This document shows, one piece after another, positions 1 to 11,820 of a DNA stretch of 64,000 bases. The DNA is taken from positions 18,755,581-18,819,580 of the forward strand of contig CM119264.1 in the NCBI GenBank assembly GCA_051294375.1, written 5' to 3'. The notes beneath the pieces were generated by a model. The model saw nothing but the letters and a program-made list of their open reading frames with translations. It did not search any database and was not told the origin of the DNA. Positions within the stretch are counted from its first letter, which is position 1. Every line of letters starts with the position of its first letter. The DNA is from Paraspadella gotoi (Eukaryota > Chaetognatha). Made by a program: the position numbers and the translations under genes.

Positions 1-1740
1 AAACTCGATCTGGAGATTGAGACGAAATCCGCCCACATCTAAACAGCTATCCAACGATCTTTCTGTTCGAATCTCTTTTTCGCTAGATTTATTTCCATCT
101 CTAATTCTTCTTTTTTCTATTTCTCTCTTTTGTCTAGCTTAACTACTATTTTTTCTTTTCTTTTCTCTCATCCAAAACTTTTTTTGCTTCTTTTGTTTCT
201 TGTTTATTTTCTCTCTATTTCACCATTAGCCTTACTTGTTTAAGATCTTTTATCAAAATATCTCTTTCTACTTTTGAATATTTTTCGACTATCTTTTTTT
301 CGATCTCGCATTGCTTATCTCTCCTCGCTCTGCATTTTCTATTCAAGAGAGAACCCTATAACTTATACATGACTCCTTGAATATCAATCATGTCGGTCAA
401 GGTTCATTTCATATTGTCTAATGTCTATACAACTGCAAACTAAAACGCAAATATAATGTGGCAAACTGGCAACATATTTACTTTAACAAGATTTTATCAC
501 AAATAAAGTAAGTTCAAATGAGATTGCTTACAACAATATTAAAATTGCTGTTAAATTGCTAACCAGGTACTATTAAATTACATTTATTCTATCTTTATTC
601 ATTATACATACAGATAAAATTCTCTTCTTTCTTTCTTGTCTATTCTCAATTTCTCCCTCTCTCTTTCCTCTATTTCTCTCTCCTCTTCATCTCTCTCCTA
701 TTCTCTCTCTCCTCTCTCTCTCTCGTCTCTCCTCTCTCTCTCTCTTCTCTCTCTCATCTCTCGTCTCCTCTCTCATCCTCTCTCANNNNNNNNNNNNNNN
801 NNNNNNNNNNTCTCTCCCCGTATCCAGACCGAGTCCCTCTCCCTGAAAGTAGCCTCGTACTATGACAAAATTAATCCATCAGCATCGGAAAATGATCCTC
901 GTCATCGGGAAGGACCCAGGTCGTGGGAAGGTTTCCTTGAATTATTGATCATAATCGACTTTGGCAGCGAAAGGCAGAGAAAGGCGCAACCAACGAAGCA
1001 TCTGTGCGAGAAGAAAATGGAAACAGAAAAGAAAAAAAAAGAAAATCAGTGAAGCCCAAAGCCTCGTTGAATTGAAAAGGAGAAATCCTCACAAAAACGA
1101 GGGATGAATTGAAATTCTAAGGACAGTCTTGAAGCAAAGTCACAAGGAAAAGCGTCATATCTAATTTCGACTCATAACGAGGCTCCTGATTTTTTTTGAG
1201 ATAAATAAAAATACTCGGACAAAGCTTAACCACTGCGACAAGTAAAACGGTAGTAAAGTCGCTAATCAACTGCTATCATATTTTTAATTTTAAAATAGAA
1301 GAATAAAGAAAATTATAACGTGAGTGTCCTCAATCGCATTCCGTTTCCTTTTCCTCTTTTGGAATTAGTAATGGCAGATGGCGTTGACGTTTCAATTTCC
1401 CACCATTTTCCTCGTTGTGGCCGAAAAGAAGCCATTTTCCCTTCTCCTCCTTTCGGCCATTTCCACTTTAATTAAGGCCAAGAAGTTCTTACTCTTCCCG
1501 TTTGGAGGGAAGAGTCGGGATTGATGTGTGGTTGTGCTTTTATATACATATTTATACATATTTATACTTATTTTTTAAAAAAAGGCTAAATGTAAAAAAA
1601 TTCACTTCAGAAAATATTTGATTTATCGTCTTTTAGTAATTTATTTTTTTTTTTTAATTCAGCGAAGAAGATCGTTCCAATGGTTTTGACATTTCTATTT
1701 GAAACATTTTTCATCCCTCTCCATGAGTGCCTTTCGGTAA
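1..1740. repeat. First copy of a repeated non-coding block (5' part)
   Basis: AT- and pyrimidine-rich DNA without a convincing gene. The same sequence recurs at about 12553-14400 with scattered indels, and 1320-1740 recurs again inverted at 19080-19620. It contains a (CT)n tract around 650-835 that is broken by a 25-base N gap (786-810). The open frame across that gap is microsatellite plus Ns and is not a gene. Confidence 0.75.
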
Positions 1741-2460
1741 CTCTCTCTCTATCTCATCTCTTCTCATCATCTCTCTCTCTCTCTCTCTCTCTCTTAGCAC
1801 TCCTTTGTGGTGTGTATTCTGTAAGTCTGGTATCCGGCTCTCGTAAATAAACAGTTTGAGCAAAACAATGTCGGATCTGCCCACCTATATATTTAGGCGG
1901 TAAGCAGCTAATCAGATGAAATTAATTATAAGAAATCTTTGTTAATTTATTTTATTTTAATATTTATATAAAAATTGGTATTTGTTGAAATTGAAATTGA
2001 TATTTTACAACTTATGATCTTTTATTTCAGTATGATCCTTAATTGTTTGAATTTTATTTTAGAAAAAAAAAAAAAAATTTTATTTCAGTATTATGTTGTT
2101 GTCTTGTCAGTTTCAATATTATTGCCATTTTACCTTTTGTTTCTTCCGCTTCTTACTTTAATTCTTCCTTTCTTTTATTTATTCATTTATTTAGGCAATG
2201 ATAGGATATTAGGATTTATCGATGCATATGATAACGATTTATTGATCAGAATAATAATGGAATGCAAGTGAGAGAGAGAGATATATTACAAATCATATAA
2301 CAGATTTTGTAATAAATCATTTAAAGAATCTATCAATCAATGCTTCATTCAACTAATCAATCAGAGCAATAAATCATTTTAACTCAGAGAGAGAGAGAAA
2401 GAACTTTAATAAAACTTTTAATACTTTAATTTAAAAATTTTCATAAAATATTTTTTTTCA
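1741..2460. repeat. Duplicated AT-rich segment (also at 5535-6180)
   Basis: Contains a short CT microsatellite (1740-1797), the motif GTCGGATCTGCCCACC and an AT-rich stretch ending in a GA tract. Nearly the same order of motifs returns at 5535-6180, just after the gap 5506-5530, and in degenerate form at 14560-15140. No coding frame survives comparison of the copies. Confidence 0.7.
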
Positions 2461-3934
2461 TTTAAACTTTTTCCACTTGCACGATTCCATCGAAACTTTA
2501 TATCTCGCTCAATCATACACTTTCCTACCACACACGTAATTTCATCTCAATCCATCTATCCAATTATGAATAATTGAAATAATATGAGTAAATAAAGTGA
2601 AAGAATTCAAGTAAATATGACTTTTTGTTTATTTCATTAAACTCATTTCCAATCACACTTCCTCAAAACTTGTATATCCAATAATCATTTATTTCACTAC
2701 AATATAAAGTTACATAAACCCAATGAACTAAATTCAAAAAGTTAACATTAAAAATCGATTTGAGTAGTAAAAGCGAAAAAAAATTTTTTTAAAAGAGAAC
2801 TAGAGTTTATAAAAAAGTGTTTTCAATTTTGGCACGGCCTTACTATAATATTAGGACGAACAGGTGAAAAACTGAAAAGTTTTTAAAAATTTTGCTTATC
2901 AAATTGTTTTTTTAATAGATTCTGATAGAGCTGAAAAGTAAGATAAAGGTTATTAATACAACTTTTTAAAATTTTTTTGTTTTATTAATAAAAAATTTAA
3001 AAATAAATAATTCGAGCCAATAATGAATGAAATGATGATGGATTTTTTAAGTTTTTTTCTATTTTTTAACGCAATTAATTGTAAAAATATTGAAAAAAAA
3101 TGTGTCTACTTTCATTTAACTTTTAAGCTCTAACAAGAACCAAGAGATTTATAAAAAAATCCATTTTTAAAATTCTTTTTTTGTCATTTGTTATATAATT
3201 AAAATATTTTAAAAGCTTCATGCTGCAACAACTCCAATCTTTCGGATTCAAGTAAATGTGACTCATATTTTTCATTTAAACTCCTTTCCCCTACATTATC
3301 CACCAAACTATTTATCGCATCGTTACCATTTTTCTACCCACACAAAAAATTTGCTCAATCTATCCATACCAAATTAAAATGATTAAATTAGAGTACTTAT
3401 TGGTTAAAATAAGTTAAAAATAATTTAAAGTAAATGCTACTTATGTTTTTTCAATTTATCGTCATTTCCACTCAATGATTCCGTCGAAACTTTATATCCA
3501 GCTTTATCACACACCTTTCCTACCAGCCAATCACGAGTTATTGGATGCTTTTTGCTAAGGTGGACGCATGGACGGATTGATTGAACTGTATTAATTAATT
3601 ATTGGATTAAGTTAAATTGACTAATTGAATATAAGTTAGAACTGATTAATTATATTGATTTTATTAATACATCCTGCATATACATTTTTAATATAAAAGG
3701 AAAAGAATCAAATCAATTAGTGAACAGGTTTTTTGTTTTTTTTTCCATTTTAAACTCATTTCCACTGCAAAAGATTCACTCGAAACTTGGTTTGCTGCTG
3801 TTCAAGATCACACACTTTTCTACTCCACATACAAAAATTCCAGTCAATCGATAATTAAGTGGTAATAAGACTAAATTGGTCAACTTGCAATAATCTAATC
3901 AACTTGCATAATGTGTGATCAACTGAATAATTTG

Positions 3935-4250
3935 GTTAAACTGACCATAATTTGTCTACTGACATAAATTGGTCAACTGACATAATTTGGTCAACTGACA
4001 TAATTTGAATCAATTAAGATAATTGGTCAACCGGCATAATTTGGATCAAACTAGAGCATAAATTTTTATCAACTGTCCGAATTATGGTCAACTGGCATAA
4101 TGTTGGTCAACAGGCATAATTTGGTCACTTGCAGAACTTGAATCAAGACTTGCAGGAATTTTGTCAACTGGCATAATTTGGTCAACTTTAAGAAATTGGT
4201 CAACTGGCCAATAATTTTTGTTTAGATTGGTATAATTTGGTCAATTCAAT
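3935..4250. repeat. Minisatellite, ~18-bp unit
   Basis: Degenerate tandem copies of a unit close to CATAATTTGGTCAACTGG, about 16 repeats. The unit resembles the one in the longer array at 8830-10080 (CATAATTTTTTCAACTTG). Confidence 0.85.
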
Positions 4251-4330
4251 CATGCAATCAATCAATCAATCAATCAATCAAATCAATCAATCAATCATCA
4301 TCAATCAGAGAGAGATAGAGAGAGAGAAAC
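4250..4330. repeat. (ATCA)n microsatellite followed by GA tract
   Basis: Tandem CAATCAATCA repeats with a few slips, then GAGAGATAGAGAGAGAG. Confidence 0.9.
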
Positions 4331-4903
4331 TGTTAAAAATTTAAATAAATGTGTCTTTTTGGTTTTCTAATTTGAACTCTTTTCCACTCCTAACGATTCG
4401 ACATCAAGAATTTATATCCAGCTTTATCACTTGACTTTCCACCCACAACACAAAATTCAATTTCGATTTATCTATCCAATTTTTAATAAACATAATAATT
4501 ATGAGTAAAATTTAAGTAAAAATACTTCAAGTAAAATATGACTTTTGTTTTTTCCATTTAACTCAATTTCCATCTCGCACAAATTCCATCAAAGACTTTA
4601 TATCCAGCTCAAATCACACACTTTCTACCATCATACAAAATTTCAAGTCAGTTTGCCCTACTTCACTCATGAGCAATTGGCGTTCAAATAGTGAAATAAT
4701 TTTTTTTTTGTTGTTTTCCATTTTAATAATTCAACCAATTCCACTGGCTGCACTTATTCTCAGACATCATAATATCCTGACTCGAGTCACATACTAGTTT
4801 CACATGGACCGCGAAGCATACTCTGTGATTGTGGCTGTCCCATACTGTAGGGCCCATGATATTCAAGTCAGACATCGGATTATGTAAATTAGCAAAAAAA
4901 GAT

Positions 4904-5095
4904 GTCCGTCCGTCCGTCCGTTCGTCCGTCCGTTCCGTAGCCCACCTTAGCAAAAAACTCCAATTAAGTTCGTGATTGGAGTGGAAGGATTTGAGGTCAA
5001 AGATTGTCATCCAAATCCTTCCCATCCCAATCACAGATAATTGGAGTTTTTTTGCTAAGGTGGGACGGACGACGGACGGACGGAAGGACGGAGCG
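4904..5095. mobile_element. Fold-back (hairpin) element with (GGAC)n ends
   Basis: Left arm 4904-4995 and right arm about 5008-5093 are near-complete reverse complements. Outer (GTCC)n/(GGAC)n is followed by CCACCTTAGCAAAAA, ACTCCAATTA, GTGATTGG and GGAAGGATTTG, and the same words return inverted. The central loop is about 12 bp. No ORF lies inside. Single-arm relatives lie near 3535-3575 and 6475-6556. The structure fits a small non-autonomous fold-back element, but target-site duplications could not be defined. Confidence 0.6.
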
Positions 5096-5216
5096 GAACA
5101 TCGATTTTTTTTTTGGCATAAATTTATCATAATTCGATGTTTCTGACATGATATATTAGTGTGGGTGCCCGACAATTTATTGAGGGGGGGGACGACGGAC
5201 CGACGAAAGTGATTAT

Positions 5217-5250
5217 AGAGTCGGGATCTGCTGATAAGCAGATCCGACTA
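5217..5250. repeat. Perfect-type hairpin GTCGG(G)ATCTGCT / AGCAGATCCGAC
   Basis: A 13-bp stem with one bulged G and a GATA loop. Half sites of the same word (GTCGGATCTGC) occur at about 1872, 5586 and 14624, and a weaker hairpin (GGAATCTGCTGATAAGCAGAACC) lies at 6630-6658. Confidence 0.6.
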
Positions 5251-5293
5251 AAAAATCAAGCCTCACCTTCCCGCATAGATTTAGATTAGAAAA

Positions 5294-5463
5294 AATAAAT
5301 TTAACTTTGTGACCAGAGTGGCGCCCACTGACCGTCACACATCCGCTTAGAGAAACTCTGTGTCAGTGGGGCGCCACTCTGTGTCACAAAGTTAAAATTT
5401 ATTCTTTTTTTGTATCTAAAATATGGGATGTGTGACGGTCAGTGGGACGCCACTCCGTGTCAC
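5294..5463. repeat. Nested inverted repeats around GGCGCCACTC
   Basis: The segment 5294-5332 returns inverted at about 5362-5403 (words AACTTTGTGAC and AGAGTGGCGCC). The overlapping segment 5309-5344 returns inverted at 5426-5463 (words GACGGTCAGTGGG and GGATGTGTG). One left arm can therefore pair with either of two right arms. The 25-base gap follows at 5506. Confidence 0.7.
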
Positions 5464-6566
5464 ATAACAGTATTTTGAGCTTAATCCCCATATTTAACCC
5501 CGCACNNNNNNNNNNNNNNNNNNNNNNNNNTGTAAAGCGTATCTGTATCGCTCTCGTTTAAATAAACAAGTTTGAGCAAACAAATGTCGGATCTGCCCAC
5601 CATAATTTAGGCGTAAGCAGCCTAATCAGAGATAATTTTATAAGAAATCTTTTGTAATTTGTAATTTTATTTTAAATATTTATATAAAATTGGTATTTTG
5701 TTGAAATTGAAATTGATATTTTACAACTTATTGATCTTTTTATTTCAGTATGATCCTTAATTGTTTGAATTTTATTTTAGAAAAAAAAAAAATTTTATTT
5801 TTTCAGTATTATGTGTTTTCTTGTCAGTTTCAATATTATTGCCATTTTACCTTTTGTTTCTTCCGTTCTTCTTACTTTAATTCTTCCTTTCTTTTATTTA
5901 TTCATTTATTTAGGCAATGTAGTGATATTAGGATTTATCGAGTGCAATGATAACGATTTATTGACGACTGAGATAATAATGGAATTGAAGTGAGAGAGAG
6001 AGATATATTACAAATCATAACAGATTTTGTTAATAAATCATTTAAAGAATCTATCAATCAATCTTTCAGTCAACTAATCAATCAGGCAATAAATCATTTT
6101 TAACTCAGAGAGAGAGAGAAAGAAACTTTAATAAAACTTTTAATTTAATCTTTAATTTAAAAATTTTCATAAAATATTATTTTTTCATTTAAACTTTTTC
6201 CACTTGCACGATTCCATCGAAACTTTATATCTCGCCTCAATCATACACTTTCCTACCCACACACGTAATTTCATCTCAATCCATCTATCCAATTATGAAT
6301 AATTGGAATAAATATGAGTAAATAAAGTGAAAGAATTCAAGTAAATATGACTTTTGTTTATTTCATTTAAACTCATTTCCTCTCACACAATTCCATCAAA
6401 ACTTGATATCCAGCTCAATCGCCCCCTTTCCCACCCTCACAAAAAATTTCAACCCAATCCATCCATCTAACCATGAGTAATTGGAATTTAATGCAAAGGG
6501 GGGACGGACTAACGGACAGATGGACGGACTAACGGACAGATGGACGGACGGACGAANNNNNNNNNN

Positions 6567-6885
6567 TTTTCATAATTTATCATAAATTGACCGACATGAT
6601 TGTGGAGGTGAACCGACAAAGTGGATTATAGAGTCGGAATCTGCTGATAAGCAGAACCGCGTTTGTCACGCTAAAAAATCTAAGGACTGGATAGTGGATA
6701 AGCCATTTTATTTTTATCGGTCATTTTATAAATCGTGTTTAATCTGTTTATTCAAATAAATTAGGCCATTGAAAGTTGGTTAAAAATATACAACTGCAAA
6801 CTTATAATCTAGTATGTACATTGTACATTGTATAAATTATACATAGATATCAAGATCTGTTTATACTATGCTTTTTTAAATTTAA
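6567..6885. other. AT-rich stretch, no gene seen
   Basis: Follows a 10-base gap (6557-6566). It matches about 15520-15890 of the second copy with indels. No open frame is shared by the two copies. Confidence 0.6.
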
Positions 6886-7056
6886 AAAGTAGTGTACGTT
6901 TTTCACGACATTCCTAAAAATTGGTTTTACTTTTTTGCTGATCCCGACAAAACAAAACCGAACGACTCTAACGACTCTAACGACGACGATGCCGACGACG
7001 ACGACGGCGGCGGCGGCGGCGGCGGCAACTTCGACGACAGCGACTCAAAGACGTAA
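6886..7056 (+). CDS. Candidate acidic C-terminal coding fragment (unrecognised)
   Basis: An open frame of 56 codons lies between an in-frame TAA at 6883-6885 and a TAA at 7054-7056. It begins with an aromatic-rich segment (PKNWFYFFADPDK), then NDSNDSN, a run of Asp, seven Gly and NFDDSDS. The codons are mostly GAC, GGC and AAC, unlike the AT-rich flanks. The second copy of the block (about 15896-16120) has the same region with indels: the Gly stretch reads through GGGCGGGC variants, and an acidic stretch (EDESDEQKQK) follows. That suggests the true frame runs past the stop here. A short ATG frame, 30 codons, follows in the second copy at 16235-16327 (begins MASEMKDRIL). I do not recognise the product. 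It may be a low-complexity repeat that happens to be open, or the last exon of a gene damaged by sequencing indels. Confidence 0.25.
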   Translation, partial: KVVYVFHDIPKNWFYFFADPDKTKPNDSNDSNDDDADDDDGGGGGGGNFDDSDSKT

Positions 7057-7860
7057 ACAATCGACGAGCTAAAGCAAAAGCTTTCACCTGCGGGAAAATC
7101 GAAGAAATATTTTTTTTCGGAAAATATAAAAAAAAGAACAAAACATAAGAAATACACGGATTTCAATTGGGATTGAAATGAAAGGATCGAATACTGTGGC
7201 AAAATTATCTGATATAGCGACTTCAGATTTTGCACCCTGCTAAAAGAATTGCTGACATTTTTTTATTTTTGCGCGCCGTCTTTTTCATGACCTGGCTTAT
7301 CGTGCCACTGCAGGGCAACGAGTAACATCGTCACGACAGCTGAACCTAAGTAACGCGTTTGTGATGGCAACGGCAAGCAGTACGTGTAAGATAAAAGGAC
7401 TCAACTTGACCGGAGATCACGGCCGCGCGTTGGCGTGGAGGCAAACGGATAGACGCGGATAGGGAATTGGGGAGCGAAGATTAAAAAAAAATATTTGGAG
7501 AGATCAAAAATATTGAGTAAGTGAAATAGTTATAGATATAGTCTATACTAGATAGTAAAAGTTATAATATATAATAATAATAATATAAGATAAAATATAA
7601 ATACATATATATATATAATAAGTAATATGGAATATACATAAGTGTATGATATGAATCATAAGTTGTTAGCTTTATTGAAGAAAGTTTTCATGTCGATACA
7701 ATGCAATACAATCGCATGTCATTTTCATAGGATATGCACATAGATAAGCGTTTCCACTCATCTTTGAAACTAGTCTGTATTTCAATATGAAAAAGAAATA
7801 GAAGTTAATATGTATGTTAAGATCACATCTCAACGCAAAAGATTTTATTTCTTCACGTCA
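7057..7860. other. Gene-free stretch with AT microsatellite
   Basis: The end of the repeated block falls near 7260. An AT-rich run (TATAATAATAA and ATATATAT) lies at 7556-7625. A short open frame around 7255-7463 has no support from a second copy, so I make no gene call. Confidence 0.6.
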
Positions 7861-8825
7861 GTTTACTAGAATAGTTTGTTTGCGTCTCGTCTTCTGTGTG
7901 TCTCTCTCTCCTGTCTCTCTCTCGTCTGGTCTCTCTCTGTGTGTGCTCTTTCTCTTCTGTCTTTAAGAGGTATTCGACACTGGGCGGAGCGGTGGGTAAT
8001 CAGTCTGTGTGTGTCTGTCATGATTATATATTTCACTATTTTTAAACATTTATTGATCGGCCATTTATTAATTTATTTAGTGCTCAATACAAAATCGCCA
8101 AAATAACGAATAAGCTTAGCTTGACCCTAGATGTTCCGGTGGTGTGATAATGTAAACAATGTCAAGGAAATATGACCTAATGGCACGGAAACCGTTACGT
8201 GTAGGTATAAGGAATCGAACATGACGACGAGAAGGCTATGGCTGCATTGACCGTACCCGGAGCCGTTGCGAGCAATGACGGAAAGAACCGAATAAACGGG
8301 AGAGGGTGACCGTAATAAGATAGGCGTCTCGTTGGTGGGAAAAACTCGTCTCGTCTCGTCTCTTTTACTCACTCTCTCTCGGACCTCGTCTTCGATACGT
8401 CTGCGGTCTTGTCTCTCTCTCGGTCTCTCAGGTCTCGTCTGCTTTTGTGACAAAACAGATTTTTTTATTCAGTTTGTTTGTTTGCTTTTCTTTTGTGAAT
8501 CGAGCAGGGTCGGCGGAACGTGCCGAGTGCCTTTAGATTTTGGGGGGAGCTCGCGCTGAGCGCCGAGGGCAGACCGAGGAGACGAGTTCAGGTCTCTCAT
8601 CTCTCATTTGTTAATTATATGGTCAGACGCTATCTCTCGTCGTCTTTTCCTCGGCGGTCGCTGGCTGCTTGATCTGATTCTTGATTTGTGAGACGGTAGT
8701 CGTGGCGTGCGTCGTGCGTCGGTGCGTCAGTTGGTCGGTGTACGTCGTCGTTTTGTGTCGCGTCGGCATCGACACTTGTGTGTATGCTTGGCCAACCTGC
8801 CATAGCGTTTGTTTCAGACTGTACA
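7861..8825. other. CT/GT-rich degenerate stretch, no gene seen
   Basis: Interrupted CT repeats (GTCTCTCTCTC, GTCTCGTCTCG) at 7885-7965 and 8345-8435. Short frames exist on both strands but have no splice or composition support. Confidence 0.5.
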
Positions 8826-8829
8826 TATA

Positions 8830-10080
8830 CTTTTTTGTAACTTGCATCAAGTTTTTTAAGGATTGTATTTTGTCAACTATATAAGTTTTTTTTCATCTTG
8901 CAATATATTTTTCAACTTTGCATAATTTGTTAATTGTGGGCATAAATGTTTTTAAGATTGTAGTGTAATTTTTTTCAACTGCATAATTTTTGTTTTCAAG
9001 CTGCATAATTTTTTCAACATTTTATAATTTTTTTCATCTTGCCTATTTTTTCACATTGCTAGATTTTATTGTAAGTTTGGCATAATTCTTGTTAATGTAT
9101 AATTTTTGTCAACTTTGCATAATTTTTTCACATTGCATAATTTTTCAACTTGGTATAAGATATTTTTTACTTGGCATAATTTTTTTAATTGCAATATTTT
9201 TAGTTAAATTGCAGGGTCATATTTTTCAACTTGTGCAGTGAAGTTTTTGCAACTTGTATAATTTGTTTCCAACTTGCATAATTTTTCTCAACTTGTATAG
9301 ATGTTGTTTTAAACCTTGCATAATGTTCAATCCATGCGATAATTTTTTTAACTTGCATGAATTGTTTTTTCAAAATTGCATAAGTTTTGTCAAACTTGTA
9401 TAATTTTTTAACATTGCATGAATTATTTATTTTGCATAGATTTTATTTTGCATAACTTTTTTAAATTGCTAACTTATTCACTTGCATAATTTTTTCACGC
9501 ATAATTTTTTTAAACTTGTATAATTTTTTAAACTTTGCCAGTAATTTTTTAATTTGCATAATTTTTTAGATTTTAGCGATAACTTGTTTGTAAAGAATTG
9601 CATAATTTTTTGCAACTTGACATATTGCGATGTTTACTTAGGCCATAATTATTGTTAAACTTGATATAGAAGATTGTGTTTTTAACTTGCATAATTTTTC
9701 AGAGTTTGTCATAATTGTTTTCGAACATTGGCTTATGTTTTTAACTTGCATAAATTTTTTTTAACTTACATAATTTTTTCAAACTTGCAGATAATTTTTT
9801 TCAAGACTTGCCAGTAAATTTTGTTCACTTGATCAGTTTTTTCAGACTTCGGGCATCATTCTCCTGTTCAACTTGGCAGAGGCTGAATTTTTTCAAACGG
9901 TCCTGCAACCACCTTTTTTAACTGCAATAATTTTGTGTTTAAGCTTGCATAATTTTTTGCAATTTGCAGATAATTTTTTAAACTTAGCATATAATTTTTG
10001 TCAATTTGTTATAATTTTTTTAAACTTAGCATAATTTTTTAAAAACTTGCATGAATTCTTTTTTCGAATCTTGCAGAAGT
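8830..10080. repeat. Long degenerate minisatellite, ~18-20-bp unit
   Basis: About 1.25 kb of repeated CATAATTTTTTCAACTTG-like units. Length varies mostly in the T run, so much of the divergence may be homopolymer error. Related to the array at 3935-4250. Confidence 0.85.
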
Positions 10081-11820
10081 TAGATTGAGTAGTAGCTTTT
10101 CATTATTATTCCTTATGGATACTATAGGTTCTGGCGGAGATCACTATACTTTTTAAGAATTTTTTTTTTTTCATGTTCCTTGTTCTTACTTTAATGGTAA
10201 TTAGCCGTAGGGCAGCGTTTACTGACGAGTGTTCTCTCTTTTCCTTGTCTTATGCGATGTTATTTTTTCCGCTTATTGTGTCACTTATGTTGCACCATGC
10301 ACTGATGTTTCGACGAGTGCGAGAAGAGTGCGATCGCACAGAAGGCAGGTTGGGTCATGTGAGTGCACACTCCGTATGGAGGCTTGTGTTTCACAGTCCG
10401 TCAGCCTAAGCATTCTCTGGCTTGTGATCTGTAAGTTCGAGCCATTGTTTAATAGGCATCCTGAGCAGAATCTGCGTCCTCTGTTCGCACTTGCTAACGT
10501 CTTTTCAGGAGGCATGTGAGACGGCGAAGATTGTAGCAGCTTAAAGCATGGCTTTGGTCAATTCTGAAGTCGGTTGATCTGAATATATAGACACTAGGCA
10601 CTGTAAATTGATATTAGAAACGGCAATGCATGCATGTAAGAGTGGTTTCGATGAAGTGACAGTTCGACTGTTCTGAGGGAGATACGAGCGACCAATGTAA
10701 GACGCCTATGCATGCTTGATTTAGAATACAATTTTGATAACGATTATAAAATGTATGTGTATGTGAAGTGACTTTGTTCTTGTAACATTAGCCGTTATCT
10801 CCATTCAGACCATATCATCGCGTTGTTGCTTATTTGAAAAAGCTAGTCTTTTTTCTTTTTCTGCGGCGTCTCAGTTTTCTTGTAACGAACAGACATATAC
10901 CGTTTTGCTTCCATTAGTTTTTTTTTAGCGGGCTTTCGCTCTTGTCTTCCCACGGCGGCAATCAGGCTATTCTTCGTCGCTATTTGGGAGGGCCAATCAT
11001 TTTTCTTGGTGGTCGGTAAGAGACAACGAGGCAATAAACGCCTCCTCTGCTTTTGACCATTGATGCCAGGAGGCTTAAAATCTCTCCTGGCTAATTATCG
11101 TCATTGAGTATTTGTATAACTCTTTAACTTAAAAGTATATATGCAAAAAGAAAGTTTAGCTAGTGCAGTATGATAACTTATTATTGAAGCTGTTCGGAGA
11201 TCATAATGTGAGAATTATCATAAGGCCGTCGTCAAACGCGTCACTTATCAATGTTCCCCATGCGATCTCGTAAAATCCGCAATTAATTGCTATTATGTTT
11301 GTCTCCGGACTCATATGCTCCACCGTCTGAACTACTGCAGCCAAAGTTACCTTATGCAGGTTCTATCTCGCGCACTTGCGTTATGAGGTTCCCGTTCGTC
11401 AGCGGTTCATCTCAAAGCGTCCGAAGATGACCAAATACTCAGGGGTTGATATTTTCATATCTGCTTACGTGCTGCGTTAATCAGAATGGCTTTTGCGCTT
11501 CACACTTCACACAGAAGGGTGTTTTTTTATAGATATTCTCATACGGGCCGATGTTAGAAGTAGATCCTAATCATTTAAGATGAGGATTATTTGAAAGGAA
11601 AACTTTCTTTGCCCACGAATGACGACTTTAAAACTTTCATGATGCGTCATCTCGCGGGGGGACGCCGCTCCAGTCTCTCCAATCAGTGTAAAAAGCGATG
11701 AATAGCGTTCTCAGAAACAGGACCGATTGTAAGCTTAAGACTAAGGATATGGTGCTGTCTTTTCGGACAGAAGTTTGATTTCGCCCTAGAGCCCGTCCTT
11801 TGTAGCAAGTACGAGTCCAT
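10081..11820. other. Single-copy stretch, no gene seen
   Basis: Mixed composition (roughly 40-45% GC) without long frames. The longest frames, near 10173-10519, overlap on both strands and show no splice-site framework. I do not call a gene here. Confidence 0.5.

Larger units (their letters stand above)
2460..6490 (+). repeat. Complex satellite-like array of ~100-bp blocks
   Basis: A conserved block runs in the order: T-rich TTTCATTTAAACT, TTTCCACT, ATTCCATC, AAACTTTATATCCAGCT, CACACTTTCC, ACCCACAC, CAATCCATCTATCC, ATGAGTAATTGG. I see it near 2465-2575, 2640-2725, 3265-3370, 3460-3545, 3745-3860, 4365-4480, 4555-4680, 6190-6305 and 6365-6490, and twice more in the second copy (15165-15260, 15345-15460). 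Spacers vary, so this is a dispersed or decayed tandem repeat and not a gene. Other repeats are inserted into it. Confidence 0.7.
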
